From positions 744,001-808,000 of the forward strand of contig NZ_CP023507.1 of assembly GCF_002386345.1 (NCBI RefSeq): a DNA stretch of 64,000 nt. Reading direction: 5' to 3'. This stretch comes from Streptococcus oralis. GTDB taxonomy: Bacteria > Bacillota > Bacilli > Lactobacillales > Streptococcaceae. This document shows, one piece after another, positions 30,616-39,355 of the stretch. The position numbers were made by a program, and so were the translations under genes. The notes beneath the pieces were generated by a model. That model saw only the letters and a program-made list of their open reading frames with translations. It did no database searches and was not told the origin of the DNA. Every line of letters starts with the position of its first letter. Position 1 is the first letter of the stretch.

Positions 30616-31344
30616 ATGACAGACTATTATGTAATTGGAGATGTCCATGGAAAAGCAGGTATGCTGGAAGATCTTCTCAAAACATGGGATGGTCAAACTC
30701 AGTTGCTCTTTCTAGGGGATTTGATTGACCGTGGTGAAGACAGTCGCCGTGTTCTAGAGATGGTCAAAGACTTGGTCGACAATCAAGGAGCTATTTGTTT
30801 ATCAGGTAATCATGAGTATATGTTTCTGACTTGGCTCGATGACCCAGAAGAAAGCTATGACCATTATCGTCGCAATGGTGGTGATACAACCATTAACTCA
30901 ATTTTAGGTCGTCCCTTGGATGCACCAGTTGATGGCGTAGAAGATGCCAAACGGGTTGCGACAGAAGCAGCAGACTTGGTCGAATTTATTCGTCAAATGC
31001 CATTTGTAGTAGAGACAGACAAGTATATCTTTGTTCATGCGGGTATTGATTTAACTTTGGATGATTGGCATGAAACTACAGATTACAAGAAAGTCTGGCT
31101 CAGAAAACCATTCCACGAAGCCGAAAATCATACTGGGAAAACCATTGTCTTTGGGCATACACCAGTTTATGGCTTACTGAAGCAAGACCGAGGTACAGCT
31201 GAGCTTTGGATAACAGAGGATGGCAAGATTGGCATGGATGGAGGAGCTGTCTATGGTGGTGTCCTTCATGGAATCGTCTTTACAGACCAAGGAATGACAG
31301 AACACCACTTTATCGAAAATGATGGTTTTGTTGCCGAAGATTAG
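30616..31344 (+). CDS. Calcineurin-type metallophosphoesterase
   Basis: A 242-residue Ser/Thr-phosphatase-like enzyme. The metal-binding motifs are GDVHGK (residues 8-13), GDLIDRGEDS and GNHEYM, plus FVHAGI and the GHTPVYG histidine. The substrate is unknown; relatives include bacterial PrpA/ApaH-like enzymes. Its ATG immediately follows the recN TAA, so it is in that operon. GAGG within the recN end serves as ribosome binding site. Confidence 0.88.
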   Translation: MTDYYVIGDVHGKAGMLEDLLKTWDGQTQLLFLGDLIDRGEDSRRVLEMVKDLVDNQGAICLSGNHEYMFLTWLDDPEESYDHYRRNGGDTTINSILGRPLDAPVDGVEDAKRVATEAADLVEFIRQMPFVVETDKYIFVHAGIDLTLDDWHETTDYKKVWLRKPFHEAENHTGKTIVFGHTPVYGLLKQDRGTAELWITEDGKIGMDGGAVYGGVLHGIVFTDQGMTEHHFIENDGFVAED

Positions 31345-31422
31345 TACTCCTAGCAGGGTATGGTCTTGTCAAAATGTTAAAAACAATTTATAATTAATAG
31401 ATACCCTGAAAGGAAGAGCATC

Positions 31423-33246
31423 ATGAACTTAGAAGAATTGAAGAAACGACAGGAGAAGATTCGGAACTTCTCTATTATCGCCCATATTGACCATGGGAAA
31501 TCAACCCTAGCAGACCGCATTTTGGAAAAGACGGAGACGGTTTCTAGTCGTGAAATGCAAGCCCAACTTCTGGATAGTATGGATCTTGAGCGTGAACGTG
31601 GGATTACCATTAAACTCAATGCCATTGAGCTTAATTACACTGCGAAAGATGGTGAGACCTATATTTTCCACTTGATTGACACGCCAGGGCACGTGGACTT
31701 TACCTATGAAGTGTCGCGTTCGCTAGCTGCCTGTGAAGGAGCAATTTTGGTGGTTGATGCGGCCCAAGGGATTGAGGCGCAAACTCTTGCTAACGTTTAT
31801 TTAGCCTTGGATAATGATTTGGAAATTCTGCCTGTCATTAACAAGATTGACCTTCCAGCAGCCGATCCAGAGCGTGTGCGTACAGAGATTGAGGATGTCA
31901 TCGGACTGGATGCCAGCGAAGCGGTCTTGGCTTCAGCCAAAGCTGGTATTGGTATTGAAGAAATTCTTGAGCAGATTGTTGAAAAAGTGCCAGCTCCAAC
32001 TGGTGATGTTTCAGCTCCATTAAAAGCCTTAATTTTTGACTCAGTTTATGATGCTTATCGCGGGGTCATCCTCCAAGTGCGTGTTATGGACGGAGTGGTT
32101 AAACCTGGCGATAAAATTCAACTCATGAGCAATGGAAAGACCTTTGATGTGACTGAGGTCGGAATTTTTACACCGAAAGCAGTTGGTCGTGATTTCCTAG
32201 CGACAGGTGACGTTGGTTATATTGCGGCTTCTATCAAGACGGTTCAAGACACTCGTGTGGGTGATACAGTTACTCTAGCAAGTAATCCTGCAGCAGAACC
32301 ACTAGACGGCTACAAGCAAATGAACCCCATGGTCTTTGCAGGTCTTTATCCAATCGAGTCAAACAAGTACAATGACCTACGTGAAGCCCTAGAAAAATTG
32401 CAGCTCAACGATGCCAGCTTGCAGTTTGAGCCAGAAACATCTCAGGCTCTTGGATTTGGTTTCCGTTGTGGATTCCTTGGACTTCTCCATATGGATGTTA
32501 TCCAAGAGCGTTTAGAGCGCGAGTTCAATATTGACCTCATCATGACAGCTCCGTCTGTTATCTATAAGGTTAACCAAACTGATGGTGAATCTATGGATGT
32601 GTCTAACCCCTCTGAATTTCCAGATCCAACTAAGATTGTGACCATTGAAGAACCGTATGTCAAGGCGCAAATCATGGTACCGCAGGAGTTTGTCGGAGCA
32701 GTTATGGAACTAGCTCAGCGCAAGCGTGGGGATTTTGTGACCATGGACTATATTGATGATAATCGTGTCAATGTTATCTATCAAATTCCGCTTGCTGAAA
32801 TTGTCTTTGACTTCTTTGATAAGCTTAAGTCTTCGACGCGTGGTTATGCAAGCTTTGACTACGAATTGTCAGAGTACCGCCCATCTAAACTGGTCAAAAT
32901 GGATATCCTTCTCAATGGAGACAAGGTGGACGCCCTAAGCTTTATCGTTCACAAGGATTTTGCCTACGAACGTGGGAAACTCATCGTGGATAAGCTCAAG
33001 AAAATCATCCCTCGTCAACAATTTGAGGTACCAATCCAAGCAGCTATTGGGCACAAAATCGTGGCTCGTACTGATATCAAGGCCCTTCGTAAGAACGTAC
33101 TTGCCAAATGTTATGGTGGTGACGTTTCTCGTAAACGCAAACTCCTTGAAAAACAAAAAGCTGGTAAGAAACGTATGAAAGCTATCGGATCAGTAGAAGT
33201 CCCACAAGAAGCCTTCCTTAGCGTCTTGAGCATGGATGAAGAATAG
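31423..33246 (+). CDS. lepA: Elongation factor 4 (LepA)
   Basis: LepA is a ribosome-associated translational GTPase. The 607-residue protein has G1 [10 protein letters not shown]2 RERGIT, G3 DTPGH and G4 NKID. It also has the LepA-specific C-terminal domain ending [24 protein letters not shown] precedes the ATG. The gene follows its own promoter region and is closed by a terminator. Confidence 0.96.
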   Translation: MNLEELKKRQEKIRNFSIIAHIDHGKSTLADRILEKTETVSSREMQAQLLDSMDLERERGITIKLNAIELNYTAKDGETYIFHLIDTPGHVDFTYEVSRSLAACEGAILVVDAAQGIEAQTLANVYLALDNDLEILPVINKIDLPAADPERVRTEIEDVIGLDASEAVLASAKAGIGIEEILEQIVEKVPAPTGDVSAPLKALIFDSVYDAYRGVILQVRVMDGVVKPGDKIQLMSNGKTFDVTEVGIFTPKAVGRDFLATGDVGYIAASIKTVQDTRVGDTVTLASNPAAEPLDGYKQMNPMVFAGLYPIESNKYNDLREALEKLQLNDASLQFEPETSQALGFGFRCGFLGLLHMDVIQERLEREFNIDLIMTAPSVIYKVNQTDGESMDVSNPSEFPDPTKIVTIEEPYVKAQIMVPQEFVGAVMELAQRKRGDFVTMDYIDDNRVNVIYQIPLAEIVFDFFDKLKSSTRGYASFDYELSEYRPSKLVKMDILLNGDKVDALSFIVHKDFAYERGKLIVDKLKKIIPRQQFEVPIQAAIGHKIVARTDIKALRKNVLAKCYGGDVSRKRKLLEKQKAGKKRMKAIGSVEVPQEAFLSVLSMDEE

Positions 33247-33258
33247 AAATAGAAAATA

Positions 33259-33289
33259 AAACTCTTGAAGATTTTTCAAGAGTTTTTGC
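33259..33289 (+). terminator. Intrinsic terminator of lepA
   Basis: AAACTCTTGAA and TTCAAGAGTTT arms around GATTT, with T residues at the end. Confidence 0.85.
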
Positions 33290-33390
33290 TTTAAATGTGA
33301 GCTATAAAATCGGAAGCTAACAGAATAGATCAGGTTAGAATTTGACAGAAGTCCATATTTTTCTTATAATGCAGATGGAGAGGTGGTAGG

Positions 33391-34014
33391 ATGAAAAAAT
33401 TATTAATTTTAGGTACTATAGTTACTGTTAGTGCTTTTTTAGCTTCATGCTCTAATAAATCGCAAACAGCAACCGAAGAAAGTTCGTCTGCAGTTGTTAG
33501 TTCTTCTAGCAGTCAGGAAACGAGTAGCTCTAGCTCTGCTGTTTCTGAAGCGAAAAAGGAAGAGACGCAAATCATCGGCTCGAATGAATATGGATTTGTC
33601 AAGGTACCCAAATCATGGGTTCGATTCCATGAAGTAGAAGGTGGAAATGATATACAGTATAGTGATGGAACAGATATCAACATTGTTACGCTAAATACCT
33701 TCAAGGCTGAGCAGTTTAATATCAGTGAAGAAGAGTATGCTAAACTGGATGTTGTGACTGTCTCATCTAGTATTTTAACTTCCAAAGAACAAAGCTCTGA
33801 TTTCAGTAAGGTTTGGGGCTCCAAATCGACCATTGGAGGTTATGAAGCCTATGTTGTCAATGCAATTGCTAAATCAGGGAAATACCTCGTTACCTGGGTT
33901 TTCCGATCAAATGATGGTAAAATCCGCTATGTTTCACTTGAAGGGGATGGGGAAACTTTAAAAACAATCTTACCGATGGTTGAAAGTAGCTGGTCAACTA
34001 CTAAATCTGAATAA
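33391..34014 (+). CDS. Serine-rich lipoprotein of unknown function
   Basis: A 207-residue secreted lipoprotein. The lipobox LASC has the modified cysteine at residue 20 after a typical signal peptide. A linker of about 30 residues made mostly of serine follows (about 27-50), then a compact domain (about 58-205). I do not recognise the domain family. GAGAGGTGG precedes the ATG. It is a single gene between terminators. Confidence 0.85.
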   Translation: MKKLLILGTIVTVSAFLASCSNKSQTATEESSSAVVSSSSSQETSSSSSAVSEAKKEETQIIGSNEYGFVKVPKSWVRFHEVEGGNDIQYSDGTDINIVTLNTFKAEQFNISEEEYAKLDVVTVSSSILTSKEQSSDFSKVWGSKSTIGGYEAYVVNAIAKSGKYLVTWVFRSNDGKIRYVSLEGDGETLKTILPMVESSWSTTKSE

Positions 34015-34018
34015 ATGA

Positions 34019-34048
34019 AAAAAGAAGATCCTTGGTCTTCTTTTTATT
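34019..34048 (+). terminator. Intrinsic terminator of the lipoprotein gene
   Basis: AAAAGAAGA-TCCTTGG-TCTTCTTTTT, then more T residues. Confidence 0.8.
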
Positions 34049-34053
34049 TTTTT

Positions 34054-34061
34054 TAACGAAT
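34054..34061 (+). promoter_or_regulatory. Competence (SigX) box-like site before dprA
   Basis: AACGAATA differs from the cin-box TACGAATA by its first base, with a T-tract just upstream, as in SigX promoters. It lies 34 nt before the dprA ATG, a gene known to be late-competence controlled in streptococci. Confidence 0.6.
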
Positions 34062-34095
34062 AGATAGATGAGTAGAAAAAGAAATGGAGTTGTAT

Positions 34096-34944
34096 ATGAA
34101 GATCACAAACTATGAGATTTACAAATTGAGAAAAGCTGGGCTGAGCAATCAACAAATTTTAACTGTACTTGAATATGACGAGACTGTAGATCAGGAGCTC
34201 TTGCTAGGTGATATTGCGGAACTATCGGGGTGCCGTAATCCTGCAGTCTTTATGGAACGCTATTTCCAGATAGATGATGCACAGTTGGAGAAGGAGTTTC
34301 AGAAATTTCCATCCTTCTCGATTCTTGATGACTGTTATCCTTGGGATCTGAGTGAGATTTATGATGCTCCAGCACTCTTGTTTTATAAAGGAAATCTGGA
34401 CTTGTTGAAGTTTCCGAAGGTTGCTGTTGTGGGGAGTCGTTCATGTTCAAGTCAGGGAGCAAAGTCGGTCCAGAAAGTCATTCAAGGTTTGGAAAACGAG
34501 TTAATTGTGGTCAGTGGTTTGGCCAAAGGGATTGATACGGCTGCCCATATGGCTGCACTCCAGAATGGAGGAAGAACGATTGCCGTCATTGGAACAGGCT
34601 TGGATGTTTTTTATCCCCGAGCCAATAAACGTTTGCAGGAACACATTGGTAATCACCATTTGGTACTTAGCGAGTACGGACCTGGTGAGGAACCCTTGAA
34701 ATTTCACTTTCCAGCTCGTAATCGCATCATTGCAGGATTGTGTCGTGGAGTTATTGTAGCAGAGGCAAGGATGCGTTCAGGAAGTCTCATTACCTGTGAA
34801 CGTGCTATGGAAGAAGGACGCGATGTTTTTGCTATTCCAGGAAACATTTTAGATGGCCATTCAGATGGCTGTCACCACCTGATTCAAGAGGGAGCAAAGC
34901 TGATTAGTAGCGGTCAAGATGTGTTGGCTGAGTTTGAATTTTAA
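34096..34944 (+). CDS. dprA: DNA processing protein DprA
   Basis: DprA protects incoming single-stranded DNA and loads RecA during natural transformation. The 282-residue protein from 34096 has an N-terminal SAM-like region (about residues 1-85). The Rossmann-fold core follows with GSRSCSSQG, SGLAKGIDTAAH and FPARNRIIAGL. The start MKITNYEIYKL matches pneumococcal DprA; a longer frame from 34084 adds four residues (MELY). The SigX-like box upstream fits competence control. Confidence 0.95.
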   Translation: MKITNYEIYKLRKAGLSNQQILTVLEYDETVDQELLLGDIAELSGCRNPAVFMERYFQIDDAQLEKEFQKFPSFSILDDCYPWDLSEIYDAPALLFYKGNLDLLKFPKVAVVGSRSCSSQGAKSVQKVIQGLENELIVVSGLAKGIDTAAHMAALQNGGRTIAVIGTGLDVFYPRANKRLQEHIGNHHLVLSEYGPGEEPLKFHFPARNRIIAGLCRGVIVAEARMRSGSLITCERAMEEGRDVFAIPGNILDGHSDGCHHLIQEGAKLISSGQDVLAEFEF

Positions 34945-34997
34945 GGAGAAATTTGTTCACTCAGATAAACTTTTCTTCTATATATAGGACTTAGGTC

Positions 34998-35026
34998 TTG
35001 ACAGCTATAGAAAAATGGTTTACACT
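34998..35026 (+). promoter_or_regulatory. Promoter of topA
   Basis: TTGACA (34998-35003), 17 nt, TACACT (35021-35026) form a good sigma-A promoter about 30 nt before the start codon. Confidence 0.7.
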
Positions 35027-35061
35027 TTATAAAGTTTATTACTTTGAAAAGGTGTGATAGT

Positions 35062-37149
35062 GTGGCTACGGCAACAAAGAAGAAAAAATCAACAGTTAAA
35101 AAAAATCTAGTCATCGTGGAGTCGCCTGCCAAGGCGAAAACGATTGAGAAATATCTAGGCAGAAATTACAAAGTTTTAGCCAGTGTCGGGCATATCCGTG
35201 ATTTGAAAAAATCCAGTATGTCAGTCGACATTAAAAATAACTATGAACCACAGTATATCAATATCCGAGGAAAAGGTCCTCTCATCAATGACTTAAAAAA
35301 AGAAGCTAAAAAGGCCAATAAAGTCTTTCTGGCGAGTGACCCGGACCGTGAAGGAGAAGCAATTTCCTGGCATTTGGCTCACATTCTCAACTTGGATGAA
35401 AATGATGCCAACCGTGTAGTCTTTAATGAAATCACCAAAGACGCAGTAAAAAATGCCTTTAAAGAACCTCGTAAGATTGATATGGACTTGGTCGACGCCC
35501 AACAAGCTCGTCGAGTCTTAGACCGCTTGGTAGGGTATTCGATTTCGCCTATTTTGTGGAAAAAGGTCAAGAAGGGCTTATCAGCAGGGCGTGTGCAGTC
35601 GGTTGCTCTTAAACTCATCATTGACCGTGAAAATGAAATCAATGCCTTCCAACCAGAAGAATACTGGACAATTGATGGTGTCTTTAAGAAGGGAACCAAA
35701 CAATTTCAGGCTTCTTTTTATGGTATGAATGGCAAAAAGATGAAATTGACTACCAACGAAGAAGTCAAAGAAGTCTTGTCCCATTTGACTAGTAAAGATT
35801 TTACAGTAGACCAGGTAGATAAGAAAGAACGCAAACGCAATGCGCCCCTACCTTATACGACCTCAACCATGCAGATGGATGCGGCTAACAAAATTAATTT
35901 CCGTACTCGAAAGACTATGATGGTGGCTCAACAGCTCTATGAAGGGATCAATATCGGATCGGGCGTGCAAGGTTTGATTACCTATATGCGTACTGACTCG
36001 ACTCGTATCAGTCCTGTGGCTCAGAACGAAGCTGCAAGCTACATTAACGACCGTTTTGGTAGCAAGTATTCCAAGCATGGTAGCAAGGTCAAGAATGCCT
36101 CAGGTGCTCAAGATGCCCACGAAGCCATTCGCCCATCTAGTGTCTTTAACACACCAGAAAGCATCGCTAAGTACTTGGACAAAGACCAGCTCAAGCTCTA
36201 TACTCTTATCTGGAACCGTTTTGTGGCTAGCCAGATGACAGGCGCTATCTTTGATACCATGGCTGTTAAGCTTTCTCAAAATGGGGTTCAGTTTGCGGCA
36301 AATGGTAGTCAAGTTAAGTTTGATGGGTATCTTGCTATTTATAATGACTCTGACAAGAACAAAATGTTGCCAGATATGGCTGTTGGAGATGTGGTCAAGC
36401 AGGTCAATAGCAAGCCAGAACAACATTTCACTCAACCGCCAGCTCGCTATTCAGAAGCGACTCTTATCAAGACCTTGGAAGAAAATGGTGTTGGACGTCC
36501 TTCAACTTACGCTCCGACCATTGAAACTATCCAAAAACGTTACTACGTTCGTCTGGCAGCCAAACGTTTTGAACCAACAGAGTTGGGAGAAATTGTCAAT
36601 AAACTCATCGTTGAATATTTCCCAGATATCGTAAACGTGACCTTCACAGCTGAAATGGAAGGAAAACTGGATGATGTCGAAGTTGGTAAAGAGCAGTGGC
36701 AACGGGTTATTGACGAATTTTATAAACCATTCTCCAAAGAAGTAGCCAAGGCTGAATCCGAAATGGAAAAAATCCAGATCAAGGATGAGCCAGCTGGGTT
36801 TGACTGTGAAGTTTGTGGCAGTCCAATGGTGATTAAGCTCGGTCGTTTTGGTAAATTCTATGCTTGTAGTAATTTCCCAGACTGCCGTCATACTCAGGCA
36901 ATTGTCAAAGAGATTGGAGTCGAGTGTCCAAGCTGTCATCAAGGACAAATCATCGAACGCAAAACCAAGCGCAATCGTATCTTCTATGGTTGCAATCGTT
37001 ACCCAGAATGTGAGTTTACTTCCTGGGACAAACCAATTGGCCGTGACTGTCCAAAATGCGGACACTTCCTTGTGGAGAAAAAAGTCCGTGGTGGTGGTAA
37101 GCAGGTTGTATGTAGTAATGGCGACTACGAAGAGGAAAAAATTAAATAA
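35062..37149 (+). CDS. topA: DNA topoisomerase I
   Basis: TopA relaxes negative supercoils. The 695-residue protein begins at a GTG (35062), chosen because AAAGGTG lies 7 nt upstream and the family start is MATATKKKK. The toprim domain ([25 protein letters not shown]) comes first. The active-site tyrosine lies in the [10 protein letters not shown] motif at about residue 313. The C-terminus has three zinc-ribbon repeats with CxxC pairs (CEVCGSP, CPSCHQG, CPKCGHF). A TTG frame from 35044 extends it by six residues without support. Confidence 0.96.
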   Translation: MATATKKKKSTVKKNLVIVESPAKAKTIEKYLGRNYKVLASVGHIRDLKKSSMSVDIKNNYEPQYINIRGKGPLINDLKKEAKKANKVFLASDPDREGEAISWHLAHILNLDENDANRVVFNEITKDAVKNAFKEPRKIDMDLVDAQQARRVLDRLVGYSISPILWKKVKKGLSAGRVQSVALKLIIDRENEINAFQPEEYWTIDGVFKKGTKQFQASFYGMNGKKMKLTTNEEVKEVLSHLTSKDFTVDQVDKKERKRNAPLPYTTSTMQMDAANKINFRTRKTMMVAQQLYEGINIGSGVQGLITYMRTDSTRISPVAQNEAASYINDRFGSKYSKHGSKVKNASGAQDAHEAIRPSSVFNTPESIAKYLDKDQLKLYTLIWNRFVASQMTGAIFDTMAVKLSQNGVQFAANGSQVKFDGYLAIYNDSDKNKMLPDMAVGDVVKQVNSKPEQHFTQPPARYSEATLIKTLEENGVGRPSTYAPTIETIQKRYYVRLAAKRFEPTELGEIVNKLIVEYFPDIVNVTFTAEMEGKLDDVEVGKEQWQRVIDEFYKPFSKEVAKAESEMEKIQIKDEPAGFDCEVCGSPMVIKLGRFGKFYACSNFPDCRHTQAIVKEIGVECPSCHQGQIIERKTKRNRIFYGCNRYPECEFTSWDKPIGRDCPKCGHFLVEKKVRGGGKQVVCSNGDYEEEKIK

Positions 37150-37154
37150 AATGC

Positions 37155-37187
37155 AGAGCCCTGAAAATGAATTTCAGGCTCTTTTTT
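37155..37187 (+). terminator. Intrinsic terminator of topA
   Basis: GAGCC-CTGAAA and TTTCAG-GCTC arms around ATGAA, followed by TTTTTT. Confidence 0.85.
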
Positions 37188-37255
37188 GTTGAGGCTTGAC
37201 AAATTTCCCCCTTGTATGCGAAACTAGAGGAAGAGTAATTTATCTAGGAGAAATC

Positions 37256-37615
37256 ATGCGTCTCATTTACCTCAGTATTGGCTTTATTTCACTGGCTTTA
37301 GCTGTTATTGGAGTTGTCCTACCACTTTTACCAACAACTCCCTTTCTTTTGTTAGCTATCGCTTGCTTTTCAAAATCTTCTAAGCGTTTTGAAGATTGGC
37401 TTTATCATACAAAGCTTTATCAGACTTATGTAGCTGATTTTCGGGAAACCAAGTCAATCGCGCGAGAACGTAAGAAAAAAATCATCGTATCTATCTATAT
37501 CTTGATGGGGATTTCTATTTATGTTGCCCCTCTTTTACCAGTCAAAATTGGTCTGGGAGCCTTGACTGTCTTTATCACCTACTATCTCTTTAAAGTCATT
37601 CCTGACAAAGAATAG
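37256..37615 (+). CDS. YbaN/DUF454 family membrane protein
   Basis: A 119-residue inner-membrane protein with three or four hydrophobic segments. The family motif GVVLPLLPTTPFLLLA lies at residues 19-34, followed by CFSKSSKRF and a short loop. The function of the family is not established. The ATG at 37256 was chosen because AGGAG lies at 37246-37250; the open frame extends upstream to 37196. Confidence 0.85.
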   Translation: MRLIYLSIGFISLALAVIGVVLPLLPTTPFLLLAIACFSKSSKRFEDWLYHTKLYQTYVADFRETKSIARERKKKIIVSIYILMGISIYVAPLLPVKIGLGALTVFITYYLFKVIPDKE

Positions 37616-37708
37616 ATAAAAATAGTAGTTATTTGCCTTGATAAAAATGAAAGTATATTTAAAATAATATGATATAATAAATTTAAAGAAAACATCAAGG
37701 AGAATCAA

Positions 37709-38341
37709 ATGATTTACGAATTTTGTGCTGAAAATGTGACCTTGCTTGAAAAAGCGATGCAGGCTGGAGCTCGTCGAATCGAACTTTGTGACAATCTAGC
37801 AGTGGGAGGAACAACACCTAGCTATGGAGTAACCAAGGCAGCGGTTGAACTGGCAGCTAACTACGACACCACTATCATGACTATGATTCGTCCCCGTGGT
37901 GGCGACTTTGTCTATACTGATCCTGAAATAGAGATCATGCTAGAAGATATTCGTTTGACTGCGCAAGCTGGAAGCCAAGGTGTTGTATTTGGTGCTTTAA
38001 CTGCTGATAAGAAGTTGGATAAGACTAATCTTGAGAAGTTGATTGCCGCATCTAAAGGAATGGAAATTGTCTTTCACATGGCCTTTGATGAATTGAGTGA
38101 TGAAGACCAGTTGGAAGCCATTGACTGGCTCAGCCAAGCCGGTGTCACTCGTATCTTGACTCGTGCTGGTCTATCTGGCGACTCGCTAGAAAAACGTTTT
38201 GATCACTATCACAGAATTCTAGAACATGCTGCTGGTAAAATTGAAATTCTACCAGGTGGGGGAATTGACTTGGACAACCGCCAAATCTTTATCGACCAGC
38301 TACGCGTGACACAATTACATGGGACTAAGGTTGTCTTTTAA
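37709..38341 (+). CDS. cutC: Copper homeostasis protein CutC
   Basis: CutC is a TIM-barrel protein linked to copper handling. The 210-residue protein has the typical FCAENVTLLEKAMQAGARRIELCDNLAVGG opening (in segments), MIRPRGGDF and FHMAFDE. The exact reaction is not settled. AAGGAG before the ATG and TGATATAAT upstream are good signals. Confidence 0.9.
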   Translation: MIYEFCAENVTLLEKAMQAGARRIELCDNLAVGGTTPSYGVTKAAVELAANYDTTIMTMIRPRGGDFVYTDPEIEIMLEDIRLTAQAGSQGVVFGALTADKKLDKTNLEKLIAASKGMEIVFHMAFDELSDEDQLEAIDWLSQAGVTRILTRAGLSGDSLEKRFDHYHRILEHAAGKIEILPGGGIDLDNRQIFIDQLRVTQLHGTKVVF

Positions 38342-38353
38342 AAAATAGAAAGG

Positions 38354-38377
38354 AACTGCTAGCTTTTGGTAGCAGTT
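38354..38377 (+). repeat. Perfect 8-bp hairpin between cutC and the YjbR-like gene
   Basis: AACTGCTA (38354-38361) pairs perfectly with TAGCAGTT (38370-38377). It may be a weak cutC terminator (only TTTTC follows). Alternatively it may be a spacer hairpin that brings GAAAGGA (38348-38354) within about 7 nt of the downstream ATG. Confidence 0.7.
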
Positions 38378-38384
38378 TTCACTT

Positions 38385-39041
38385 ATGTTTGAAATTTTTA
38401 AATCTTACCAGTTTAATCAAGAAAAAGCCAGTGTCTACGGTTTTATAGAAAATGAGGGAGTCTGGACCTACAGTTTCCAGATTTTAGATGGAGACTTTGT
38501 CATGACTGTGTCCATCACAACGGATAATGTGAGCTTTCAAGTTTTTGATCAGGAGACTGGTGACCTCTATCCTCAAGTACATATGGAAAGCATGAGAGGG
38601 ACTTTTGTCGGATGTGTTCGTCAAGCTTGTTTGGAGATTCTCTATCAGGTTCGTCAGTCCTGTTTTGACGTGCAAGATTTTATCTGTCCCCAGACCAAGC
38701 GTATCATGGCTCAGGTTCAGAAAAAATATGGCAATCAGTTGGAATATCTATGGGAAAAATCACCTGATACAGCAGTATTACGTCATGAAGACAGTAAAAA
38801 GTGGTATGCTGTTATGATGAGAATCCCATGGGATAAGCTGGAAAAGGGGAGAGAAGGGCTAGTCGAAGCAGTCAACCTCAAACACGATCAAGTAGCTGAT
38901 TTACTTTCACAAAAAGGCATTTATCCTGCCTTTCATATGAACAAACGCTACTGGATTAGTCTTGCTCTTGATGATACTTTATCGGATGATGACGTTCTAG
39001 ATTTGCTAGAAATCAGTTGGAATTTGACATTGAAAAAATAA
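38385..39041 (+). CDS. MmcQ/YjbR-family protein
   Basis: A 218-residue protein whose C-terminal half (about 105-215) has the YjbR/MmcQ pattern: KKWYAVMMRIPWDKL, VNLKHDQ and FHMNKRYWISLALD. The N-terminal half is a beta-rich extension common in Firmicute homologues. DNA binding is assumed for the fold, with no known function. No Shine-Dalgarno lies at normal distance; the nearest (AAAGG at 38349-38353) is 31 nt upstream, on the far side of a perfect hairpin. Confidence 0.82.
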   Translation: MFEIFKSYQFNQEKASVYGFIENEGVWTYSFQILDGDFVMTVSITTDNVSFQVFDQETGDLYPQVHMESMRGTFVGCVRQACLEILYQVRQSCFDVQDFICPQTKRIMAQVQKKYGNQLEYLWEKSPDTAVLRHEDSKKWYAVMMRIPWDKLEKGREGLVEAVNLKHDQVADLLSQKGIYPAFHMNKRYWISLALDDTLSDDDVLDLLEISWNLTLKK

Positions 39042-39125
39042 AGAAATTCCCTTTTATTTTCAAATACTTTCAATTAGCAAAATATTCTTTACTGAAGAAA
39101 TTTTCAGAAAATAATGGATTTTTTC

Positions 39126-39154
39126 TTGACAAGTGTTTTTGCCTATGCTAAAAT
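39126..39154 (+). promoter_or_regulatory. Promoter of the leucine operon
   Basis: TTGACA (39126-39131), 17 nt, TGC-TAAAAT extended -10 (39149-39154), a strong promoter upstream of the leu leader. The gap before it (39042-39125) is AT-rich and I see nothing else in it. Confidence 0.85.
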
Positions 39155-39190
39155 ACTAAACAAGATATCAAACGAAGGAGAAAGTCAAAC

Positions 39191-39244
39191 ATGAAAACAG
39201 CTAAGTTTAATCAATTTGCTTTGTTGTTGAGGTACTCGGGCTAG
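39191..39244 (+). CDS. leuL: Leucine operon leader peptide
   Basis: A 17-residue peptide MKTAKFNQFALLLRYSG with three consecutive leucine codons (TTG at 39221-39229) before TAG at 39242-39244. AAGGAG (39175-39180) is its ribosome binding site. It lies upstream of an antiterminator/terminator pair, so ribosome stalling on the Leu codons under leucine starvation should favour readthrough into leuA. Confidence 0.85.
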   Translation: MKTAKFNQFALLLRYSG

Positions 39245-39327
39245 TGCAAAAGCATTAGTCCTGTTTGGCTTACCAAGCGGGAGTAAATCAACATCTCGCT
39301 TGGGCTTCTGAGCGAGATGTTTTTTTA
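39241..39327 (+). promoter_or_regulatory. Leucine attenuator: antiterminator and terminator hairpins
   Basis: Three mutually exclusive structures are visible. A first hairpin CTAGTGC/GCATTAG lies at 39241-39258. An antiterminator pairs CCAAGCG (39273-39279) with CGCTTGG (39297-39303). A terminator pairs CATCTCGCT (39292-39300) with AGCGAGATG (39311-39319), followed by TTTTTTTT. Confidence 0.85.
39291..39327 (+). terminator. Attenuator terminator hairpin of the leu operon
   Basis: A perfect 9-bp GC-containing stem with a 10-nt loop and an 8-base T-run, ending 29 nt before leuA. Confidence 0.9.
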
Positions 39328-39355
39328 AAACCACATTTGGAAAAGGGGAAATCTT

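Noticed and set aside
36502..37065. A 187-codon minus-strand frame opposite topA
   Set aside because: It is the shadow of the topA zinc-ribbon region; cysteine codons in topA give open antisense sequence by composition.
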